Below are positions 58,329-64,000 of a stretch of DNA of 64,000 bases, piece by piece. The notes below the pieces were generated by a model. It was given only the letters and a program-made list of their open reading frames with translations, was not told where the DNA came from and did no database searches. Each line of letters opens with the position of its first letter. Position 1 is the stretch's first letter. The DNA is taken from contig JAGBAO010000013.1 in the NCBI GenBank assembly GCA_017938925.1, positions 289,037 through 353,036 on the forward strand. The letters are read 5' to 3'. Source of the stretch: Bacteroidales bacterium (lineage in GTDB: Bacteria; Bacteroidota; Bacteroidia; Bacteroidales; UBA932). Made by a program: the position numbers and the translations under genes.

Positions 58329-60311
58329 TCAGTTCCGTCCAAAGGTCAGACCAGGCCATTCATCGGTCCTGAACGGAGAGGCAGGGAGTCCTGCTGAATT
58401 ATACAGATTTCCGAGTGGGTTCGCAGCCCAGGCATAACGTACAGCCAGAGGTCTTGCCACATCCTGTGACCTTACCACCACCGTGTTACCCTCTATGACG
58501 GCATCAGCCCAATGGAATTTTCTGTCTGCCCCTGCAAGGGCAAAACCTTCCAGTCTGTCAGAACCTTGCACTGCAAGCCCCTTTCCGACATTGGAAAAGA
58601 ACAGGCGTATGCTGTCTCCGTGAATCTCATATCTTTCCAGCTTAGGGCCCTCTGCATCGACTTTGTGTCCGTATTCGTTTGCCAGAGCATGCAAGGCAAG
58701 TCTCCGGCCGACCTCCTGCTTGTTCTTCGGATGAATATCCTTTGCCTCACCTATGTCGATCAGCACAGCCAGCCCTGCTCCCCTGACAGTCTCGGCCGTC
58801 ATCATCTGAGCCTCACGAAGTTCAGCCCAATCCGATTCTCCAGGCACCGTCTGTCTGTCCTTGAAATTGGCAAGCTGAACAATATGGAACGGAAAATCGT
58901 ATCCCCACGCCTGTCTCCAGCCGCCTATCATAAGAGGAAGAAGTTCACGGTACTGATATGCCCGGTCAACATTGGCACAGCCCTGATACCATATAGCGCC
59001 TTTGACAGCAAAAGGGACCAGAGGATTTATCATCGCATTATACAGCAGAGTCGGTCTGTTGGGATTGCTTGACGTATCGGTCGGCCTCTCCGGCAGCTGC
59101 GAATAATCCCTTGAACTGCACCAAGCCCATTCTCCCTCAAGAGATATCTTCCTTCCGTCCGGTCCTTCGAGAAAGGTCCTGTCCCTTTTTCCATATATGC
59201 CTCCTTCTCCTCCGGTGTCAAGACATCTCACGGTGACAACCGCCTTTCCTGCATGGACATTCTCTGCCGGCACCTTATATGTCCTCCGCACATTCCAACC
59301 ATAGCCTTTTCCGATCAGGGTTCCGTTGAAATAAGTATAGTCCCAGTCATCGACAGCGCATAGACTGAGTGTCAGCTCCTTTCCTTCCCACTCAGCAGGT
59401 ATGTCCACTTCCTTTCTCATCCAGAACAGTCCGTTATATCCCGGGACATGGCTCTCTATCTGACAAGGGACCGCCATCCCGGCCCACTGCGAATCATCAT
59501 ATCCGCAAGATGCCCATACCGGATTCCCTTCACTGAACCCTCTGTCCAGCAGCCGTACAGCCTCGTCCCATTCCTTCACCTGCCTTTTATACAGTTCTGC
59601 TCTGTCCTTCTTAGATATCGGATATGTGCTTATGACCTTTGCATCCTCTTCCAGTCTTGACACACCCTCAAGGGCATCAGCACTCATCCACGCCTCTATC
59701 ACGGTTCCGCCCCAAGATGAGTTTATGACTCCTACAGGCACCCTTTCATTCAGGTGTATTTCACGTGCAAAGAAATATGCTGTTGCGGAAAACTTTTCCA
59801 ATGACTCCGAAGAGCACACCTGCCATCCTCCGCCGTCTGCTTCAAAATCATCCAAGGGCTTGGGACTCGTCACTCTCCTGACCTGCATCAGACGTATCTG
59901 CGGATATCGGTCAGCCTCCTTCAGTTCATTTTCATAGTCCTTCACCTTTCCCCAACCCTTGACCGGCATTTCCATATTCGACTGACCTGAGCAGAGCCAG
60001 ACTTCTCCGACAAGAATATTTGAAATCGTAACAGGCTCACCATCAGATACAATCATCTCGTATGGCCCTCCTGCCTTTGGCGTACGGACCTTCAGCATCC
60101 ATTTGCCGTCCGAATCTGCCTGGGTCTGATAAGTATGTCTGTTCCATACGACAGAGACAACACTTCCTGGAGAAGCAGTTCCCCAAACAGGCACTTCAGT
60201 TCTCTGCTGGAGAACCATATTGTCGGTAAAAAGCGGATTCATCCTAATTTCAGCAAAGCTGATCAGACATGCGTTCAGGACAGCGAGTGATGCAAGAAAG
60301 AGTTTTCTCAT
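58329..60311 (-). CDS. sialate O-acetylesterase-like carbohydrate esterase
   Basis: A 660-residue secreted SGNH-type esterase with signal peptide ending ISFAE. Catalytic blocks are LCSGQSNMEMP (nucleophile Ser), VINSSWGGTVIEAW, and DIHPKNKQ near the end (Asp and His). An inserted beta-sandwich (about 270-350, WMRKEVDIPAEWEGKELTLS) is usual for the sialate O-acetylesterase group. It removes O-acetyl groups from sialic acid or other sugars. It sits between the ECF sigma gene and fecR, and begins 6 bases after a hairpin that looks like a terminator for the sigma gene. Confidence 0.88.
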   Translation of the reverse strand: MRKLFLASLAVLNACLISFAEIRMNPLFTDNMVLQQRTEVPVWGTASPGSVVSVVWNRHTYQTQADSDGKWMLKVRTPKAGGPYEMIVSDGEPVTISNILVGEVWLCSGQSNMEMPVKGWGKVKDYENELKEADRYPQIRLMQVRRVTSPKPLDDFEADGGGWQVCSSESLEKFSATAYFFAREIHLNERVPVGVINSSWGGTVIEAWMSADALEGVSRLEEDAKVISTYPISKKDRAELYKRQVKEWDEAVRLLDRGFSEGNPVWASCGYDDSQWAGMAVPCQIESHVPGYNGLFWMRKEVDIPAEWEGKELTLSLCAVDDWDYTYFNGTLIGKGYGWNVRRTYKVPAENVHAGKAVVTVRCLDTGGEGGIYGKRDRTFLEGPDGRKISLEGEWAWCSSRDYSQLPERPTDTSSNPNRPTLLYNAMINPLVPFAVKGAIWYQGCANVDRAYQYRELLPLMIGGWRQAWGYDFPFHIVQLANFKDRQTVPGESDWAELREAQMMTAETVRGAGLAVLIDIGEAKDIHPKNKQEVGRRLALHALANEYGHKVDAEGPKLERYEIHGDSIRLFFSNVGKGLAVQGSDRLEGFALAGADRKFHWADAVIEGNTVVVRSQDVARPLAVRYAWAANPLGNLYNSAGLPASPFRTDEWPGLTFGRN

Positions 60312-60317
60312 AACAAA

Positions 60318-60347
60318 AGCGGTTTATGGTAAATACCACAAACCGCT
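60318..60347 (-). terminator. hairpin between sigma gene and esterase start
   Basis: AGCGGTTT (60318-60325) pairs with 60340-60347 and an inner TGGTA/TACCA stem continues it with one mismatch. Read on the minus strand the stem is followed by TTTTGTT and, 6 bases on, the esterase ATG. It looks like a terminator for the sigma gene, but it is placed where it would also cover the esterase ribosome-binding region, so it may act as an attenuator. Confidence 0.7.
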
Positions 60348-60369
60348 CGATTTCACTACATGCATTACC

Positions 60370-60921
60370 TTACTTTATGGTAAGGAAAATTATCAGCAAA
60401 GGGAGATTAGCCTTTATGAATTTCAAGGCCAGATATATATGCCTTTCCACTCCTTTCTCGGAAATGTCCATCTTCCGGGCTATTTCCTTTGTGGAGAACC
60501 CACCCTTGCGGCTGAGAATGAACGCCTCCTTCTGACGGGCCGGGAGCAGAGATATCAGTTTATCAATATATTTCTGGAGATCGGATGCATCAAGATGCTC
60601 TTCCATATCATAGGAGCTGCCCCCCCCAATGGCCTCCATCGCATCCTTGTATGCCTTTTCATTGAAGGAGCGGCGGGAACGGTTGAAGATCATATTTCTG
60701 GTGACTATGAACAGGAATCCGTCAAGATCCCGGGATTCATCCACCATTGCCCTTTTCTCCCACAGACGCACGAATACCTGCTGGACAATCTCTTCCTGTT
60801 CATTGACATCGGAGATATACAGCCGGGTGAACTGAAAGACTTTGTTCCAATACTGAAGATAAATCTTTTCGAAGGCTTTTTCGTCCCCGTTCTTGAATTT
60901 TATGAGGTCATCGTGCATCAT
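60370..60921 (-). CDS. ECF-type RNA polymerase sigma factor
   Basis: A 183-residue sigma-70 family factor. Region 2 is at about 5-75 (KNGDEKAFEKIYLQYWNKV, VNEQEEIVQQVFVRLWE) and region 4 at about 120-170 (LPARQKEAFILSRKGGFSTK, KMDISEKGVERHIYLALK). I reject the much longer frame that extends to 61194, because it crosses two promoter elements and the added part is antisense to the RSH gene. It should direct transcription of the glycan locus when released by FecR. The predicted transcript starts only a few bases before the ATG. Confidence 0.92.
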   Translation of the reverse strand: MMHDDLIKFKNGDEKAFEKIYLQYWNKVFQFTRLYISDVNEQEEIVQQVFVRLWEKRAMVDESRDLDGFLFIVTRNMIFNRSRRSFNEKAYKDAMEAIGGGSSYDMEEHLDASDLQKYIDKLISLLPARQKEAFILSRKGGFSTKEIARKMDISEKGVERHIYLALKFIKANLPLLIIFLTIK

Positions 60922-60927
60922 ACGGGG

Positions 60928-60960
60928 CAAATATACGAAAACACTTTTGAAATTATCAAA
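60928..60960 (-). promoter_or_regulatory. promoter of the ECF sigma gene
   Basis: On the minus strand: TTTG (60960-60957), 21-base spacer, TATATTTG (60935-60928, exact). The -7 element ends only 6 bases before the ATG at 60921, so the mRNA would be nearly leaderless. It overlaps the opposing RSH promoter. Confidence 0.65.
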
Positions 60961-60978
60961 TGAGATTTTGTAACTTTG
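60946..60978 (+). promoter_or_regulatory. promoter of the RSH gene
   Basis: TTTG (60946-60949), 21-base spacer, TAACTTTG (60971-60978, exact). Transcription would begin about 24 bases before ATG 61007. The element overlaps the sigma-gene promoter over about 15 bases. Confidence 0.65.
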
Positions 60979-61006
60979 TCTTTTGCGAACTGTAAAACGA
61001 AAAGAC

Positions 61007-63160
61007 ATGGAGCGGATTGAAGGACTTTTCCCCAGATTTGATGCGGACGGCATGGAGCTGATCCGCAGAGCGTATTCGATTGCCGAAAAGGCTCTTGAAG
61101 GAAACTCCAGGAGCAACGGCCATCCTTTCATCGAGCACCCTGTCGCAGTGGCACGCATAGCTGACGAGGAGATAGGTCTTCCTGCAGAGTGCATTGCGGC
61201 GGTATTTCTCCATGAGGCCTCCCGTTTTCACCCGGAGACCGACATCAGCGGTTTCGGGCAGGATGTATATACCATTGTGGACGGTCTGAACAAGATCTCG
61301 ACCATCAACCCACGCGACACCAGGCTGGAGGCAGAGAACTACAAGAGACTCATCGTTTCATATTCCCGCGATCCACGAGTGACGGTGCTCAAGATTGCCG
61401 ACAGGCTTGAGGTCATGCGTTCCCTGGACATGTTCCCTAAAGCCTCCCGTGAGAGGAAGGTCCTGGAAACCATGATGCTTTACATTCCCCTTGCCCATCA
61501 GCTCGGCCTATATAATATAAAGAGTGAACTGGAGGATATATATTTCCGTCATGCCGATCCTGAGCAGTACAGGGCTATCACCAACAAACTAAAGAGCACC
61601 GAGAGAGACAGACAGAAGCTTATGACACAGTTCATCGAGCCTCTCAAGCAGAAACTTTCTGACGAGGGTATCCGATATAAGCTGAAAGTCAGGACAAAGA
61701 CGGCTCTGTCCATATACAAGAAGATGCAGAAGCAGAAGGTGTCGTTCGAAGGTGTCTTCGATGTGTTCGCGATCAGGTTCATAATCGATTGCGAGGAGGA
61801 CCGCGCCGTGGAGCACGCCCTCTGCTGGAAGGTTTTCTCATACGTGACCGAGGAGTACGAATCCGACACCAAGCGTCTTCGCGACTGGATCTCCAATCCC
61901 AAGCCCAACGGGTATGAGTCCCTGCACATCACTGTAAAGAACCGCGAAGGCAGCTATCTGGAGGTGCAGATCAGGACCAAGAGGATGGATGACATGGCGG
62001 AGAGCGGACTGGCGTCACACTGGTCATATAAGGGGATCCGTCATGAGGCGACCCTGGACAAATGGCTTACTGCGGTGCGAAGGGCTCTGGAAAGTCCTCT
62101 CGGGTCGGACGGGGATCCTATGTCGGCATATTACGAAGACGAGATCAGGGATATCCCTACAAAGGACGTGTTCGTATTCACTCCGGCAGGAGAGCTGCGC
62201 AAGCTTCAGGCAGGTGCTACCGTGCTGGACTTTGCCTTTGACATACACACGAACCTCGGTCTCAAGTGCATGGGAGGAAAGGTCAACGGCAAGGCTGTCA
62301 GAATCAATGAGAAGCTCAAGACGGGAGATGTGGTGGAGATCATGGCTGGAAAGAACCAGAAGCCATCTTCCGACTGGCTCAACATAGTGGTCACGACCAA
62401 GGCACGCAACAAGATCCGCCAGAAGCTGAGCGAGGCGGAGTTCCAGAAAGCCGCCGACGGCAAGGAACTTCTGGGAAGACGTCTGAAGAACTGGAAGATG
62501 GAGCTGGAAGACGAGACCATGGCTGCCATGCTGAAGAAGCTGCAGTTCAAGACGGTCAATGCGTTTTATGCCGCCATCGGCAAGGAGGAGCTGGATGTAG
62601 CCGAGGTGAAGAACATGATTCTGGAAATCACTCAGGGCGTCCAGGAGCAGCAGGCCGAGCAGGAGAAGAAGCCGGTCAGGGCAGTAGTCCAGGAAAAAGG
62701 AAGCGACGACATACTTGTGATAGACGCCAAGAATGTGCGAGGCATTGACTATCGGATGGCAAAGTGCTGCAATCCGGTCTTCGGCGATGATGTGTTCGGA
62801 TTCGTGACAAGGACCGAAGGAATCAAGATCCACCGTATGTCATGCCCTAACGCCGCCAGGCTCATGGACATGTATCCTTACAGGATCCAGAAGGTCAGAT
62901 GGAGTTCGAACCCAAGCAGCGGGAACTTCCAGACCGGTCTGAGGGTGACTGCCGCGCTGGAGCCGTCGGTGGTCAACGAGATCATGGACATCGTGAATTC
63001 ATTCAGGGCATCCTTGAGGATGTTCAACGTGACCGAGAACGACCGCCAGGGAACATACGAGATCACGATGAAGATCGCCGTGCCGAGCAATCTTGAGCTG
63101 GACAAGGTGACCTCACAGATACGTAACCTTAAGAATGTCTTGAAGATAAGCAGAATATGA
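61007..63160 (+). CDS. RelA/SpoT family (p)ppGpp synthetase with degenerate hydrolase site
   Basis: A 717-residue RSH protein with the full layout: N-terminal HD region, synthetase domain, TGS (KDVFVFTPAGELRKLQAG) and C-terminal zinc-finger and ACT parts. The synthetase looks intact (TALSIYKKMQ, FDVFAIRFII, NPKPNGYESLH, and VQIRTKRMDDMAESGLASHW). The motif before NPKPNGY is RLRD, closer to the RxKD of bifunctional enzymes than the ExDD of RelA. The hydrolase site is altered: His44 is kept, but the HD pair is His69-Glu70, the following VVEDT is ASRFH, and ADRLHNMRT is ADRLEVMRS. It therefore probably makes but does not degrade (p)ppGpp. ATG 61007 is chosen over a TTG at 60983 that falls in the promoter. 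The next gene overlaps by four bases. Confidence 0.9.
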   Translation: MERIEGLFPRFDADGMELIRRAYSIAEKALEGNSRSNGHPFIEHPVAVARIADEEIGLPAECIAAVFLHEASRFHPETDISGFGQDVYTIVDGLNKISTINPRDTRLEAENYKRLIVSYSRDPRVTVLKIADRLEVMRSLDMFPKASRERKVLETMMLYIPLAHQLGLYNIKSELEDIYFRHADPEQYRAITNKLKSTERDRQKLMTQFIEPLKQKLSDEGIRYKLKVRTKTALSIYKKMQKQKVSFEGVFDVFAIRFIIDCEEDRAVEHALCWKVFSYVTEEYESDTKRLRDWISNPKPNGYESLHITVKNREGSYLEVQIRTKRMDDMAESGLASHWSYKGIRHEATLDKWLTAVRRALESPLGSDGDPMSAYYEDEIRDIPTKDVFVFTPAGELRKLQAGATVLDFAFDIHTNLGLKCMGGKVNGKAVRINEKLKTGDVVEIMAGKNQKPSSDWLNIVVTTKARNKIRQKLSEAEFQKAADGKELLGRRLKNWKMELEDETMAAMLKKLQFKTVNAFYAAIGKEELDVAEVKNMILEITQGVQEQQAEQEKKPVRAVVQEKGSDDILVIDAKNVRGIDYRMAKCCNPVFGDDVFGFVTRTEGIKIHRMSCPNAARLMDMYPYRIQKVRWSSNPSSGNFQTGLRVTAALEPSVVNEIMDIVNSFRASLRMFNVTENDRQGTYEITMKIAVPSNLELDKVTSQIRNLKNVLKISRI

Positions 63161-63672
63161 TTATGAATATAGAGGAAAGGGTGGCGAAAGCAAGGAGACT
63201 CTTCAAGGAAGAGGGATATAACTGCTGCCAGGCTGTGGTTCTGGCCTATAACGACCTGTTCGGGGTGGATGACAGCACGGCGGCCGCCATGGCATCCGGA
63301 TTCGGAGGCGGAATGGGACGTATGAGGGAGGTGTGCGGAAGCGTCAGCGGGATGGTCATGCTGGCCGGGCTCATCGCTCCTGCATGTGACCCGTCCGTCA
63401 AGGTGGACAGGACCCGGAACTATGCCCTTGTGCAGGAGGTGGCCGGCGAGTTCAAGGCTCTGAACGGCTCCATCGTGTGCAGGGAGCTGCTGGGACTGGT
63501 GCCTATGGGGTCTTCGGAGAATGCTCCTGCCGAATCACCGGAGCCGTCGGACAGGACTGCGGAATATTACAAGAAGAGGCCGTGCGAGGAACTGGTGGGG
63601 ATTTCTGCCAGGATCATTGGAGAAAAGATCCTTCGCTTCGCTCAGGATGACAGAGGTAGGTGCTCAAAATGA
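63157..63672 (+). CDS. C_GCAxxG_C_C family redox protein
   Basis: A 171-residue cytoplasmic protein of the C_GCAxxG_C_C family: EGYNCCQAVV, GFGGGMGRMREVCGSVSG, PACDPS and SIVCRELLG hold the spaced cysteines that may bind an Fe-S cluster or act in redox. The family is widespread in anaerobes with no assigned reaction. Start ATG 63157 overlaps the RSH stop (ATGA). The last 15 or so residues (LRFAQDDRGRCSK) are encoded by a repeat element and replace the normal C-terminus, so the protein may be a little longer than its relatives. Confidence 0.88.
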   Translation: MIMNIEERVAKARRLFKEEGYNCCQAVVLAYNDLFGVDDSTAAAMASGFGGGMGRMREVCGSVSGMVMLAGLIAPACDPSVKVDRTRNYALVQEVAGEFKALNGSIVCRELLGLVPMGSSENAPAESPEPSDRTAEYYKKRPCEELVGISARIIGEKILRFAQDDRGRCSK

Positions 63673-63678
63673 CGGAGG
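63626..63678. repeat. REP-like element with two direct repeats
   Basis: GCTCAGGATGACAGAGG (63640-63656) recurs as GCTCAAAATGACGGAGG (63662-63678), period 22. With the preceding CTTCGCTTC it has the look of the dispersed intergenic repeats of Bacteroidales that encode LRFAQDD when they run into a gene. It spans the end of the redox gene. Confidence 0.55.
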
Positions 63679-63705
63679 GAGTAGCTCTGGATTAGAAATA
63701 ATTAT

Positions 63706-63713
63706 TAAATTTG
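63706..63713 (+). promoter_or_regulatory. -7 element for pyrophosphatase
   Basis: TAAATTTG, exact TAnnTTTG match, 19 bases before the pyrophosphatase ATG. The -33 region is within or next to the repeat and is poor. Confidence 0.5.
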
Positions 63714-63732
63714 CACGTTCAAAACTATTCAG

Positions 63733-64000
63733 ATGGATTATCATAAAGCTCACAAAGCCCACCCATGGCATGGAATCAGCCTTGGCAAAAATGTGCCGGA
63801 TGAAGTAAGGGCCTTCATAGAAATCGTACCGACTGACACTGTAAAATACGAAGTGGACAAGGAGTCAGGTTACCTCTGCCTCGACCGTCCTCAGAAATTC
63901 TCGAATATTGTTCCGTCACTTTACGGATTTCTCCCTAAGACTTATTGCGGTCCGAAGATGGCTGAGCTGACCAACAAGGCTCTGGTGCGTCTTGACGTGG
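63733..64000 (+). CDS. ppa: inorganic pyrophosphatase, N-terminal part
   Basis: The first 89 residues of a family I soluble pyrophosphatase, running off the right edge. It reads HPWHGISLGKNVPDEV, then FIEIVPTDTVKYEVDKESGY and RPQKFSNIVPSLYGFLPKTY, the opening of the Bacteroidota form. The enzyme hydrolyses pyrophosphate in the cytoplasm. The catalytic Asp cluster would lie beyond the window. It has its own -7 element after the repeat. Confidence 0.92.
   Translation, partial: MDYHKAHKAHPWHGISLGKNVPDEVRAFIEIVPTDTVKYEVDKESGYLCLDRPQKFSNIVPSLYGFLPKTYCGPKMAELTNKALVRLDV

Noticed and set aside
60983-61006. TTG start adding eight residues to the RSH protein
   Set aside because: It falls at the predicted transcription start; ATG 61007 is better placed.
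60922-61194. Long N-terminal extension of the ECF sigma factor
   Set aside because: It crosses the two divergent promoters and the start of the RSH gene and has no sigma-factor similarity; the protein begins MMHDDLIKF or MHDDLIKF.
1-64000. tRNA, rRNA, integrase, transposase or plasmid origin
   Set aside because: I looked for these as a source of the AT-rich array and saw none in the window.

Overview
The window is a chromosomal piece of a gut-type member of the Bacteroidota, most likely Bacteroidales. The evidence is a SusC/SusD glycan uptake locus with an ECF sigma/FecR pair, promoters of the Bacteroidota form (TTTG, about 19-21 nt, TAnnTTTG), many Sec/lipoprotein signal peptides on polysaccharide-active enzymes, a serine-type sulfatase with an anaerobic sulfatase-maturating enzyme, a fused FtcD and the long form of urocanate hydratase. 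Genus cannot be fixed from the sequence alone. Most genes have the balanced base composition of the host; one stretch (about 2.9-7.2 kb) is visibly AT-rich.

Layout. 1-12.4 kb is a sulfated-glycan region: a 5'-truncated sulfatase, a Tat-exported DUF3604 lipoprotein, a second sulfatase (Ser-type), a heparinase II-like lyase and anSME. Between the two sulfatases lies an AT-rich tandem array (2.91-7.19 kb) of six paralogous secreted proteins of about 150 residues, alternating with small lipoprotein genes. Three of those lipoprotein genes carry the same in-frame TAG at codon 29, yet stay open to the end of a variable tail. I do not recognise either family; this array is the most unusual part of the window.

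12.4-22.4 kb is histidine catabolism: a 5'-nucleotidase-like lipoprotein, ftcD and hutU, then hutH-hutI, with a Wzi-like outer-membrane barrel gene on the opposite strand between the two halves. Together HutH, HutU, HutI and FtcD convert histidine to glutamate, ammonia and 5,10-methenyl-THF. 22.4-27.6 kb (minus strand) holds RNase R, a CYTH protein and a large three-helix membrane protein of unknown function. 27.6-33.3 kb is an RND efflux operon (adaptor, pump, TolC-like channel). 33.3-35.3 kb is a minus-strand trio of small envelope proteins (beta-barrel, DUF4136, DUF4251).

35.4-60.9 kb is a large minus-strand polysaccharide utilisation locus. In transcription order it has ECF sigma factor, O-acetylesterase, FecR anti-sigma, SusC with STN domain, SusD, DUF1735 surface lipoprotein, GH97, a GH97-esterase fusion, GH110, GH3, a GH39-like enzyme and GH36, followed by a 51-residue peptide, a fimbrillin-like lipoprotein and an SGNH hydrolase. 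GH110, GH97 and GH36 point to an alpha-galactosylated, probably O-acetylated target glycan. The GH3 gene appears to have lost its signal peptide through an in-frame TGA.

61.0-64 kb, divergent from the sigma gene, holds a RelA/SpoT protein with a degenerate hydrolase site, a C_GCAxxG_C_C redox protein ending in a repeat-derived tail, and the start of inorganic pyrophosphatase.
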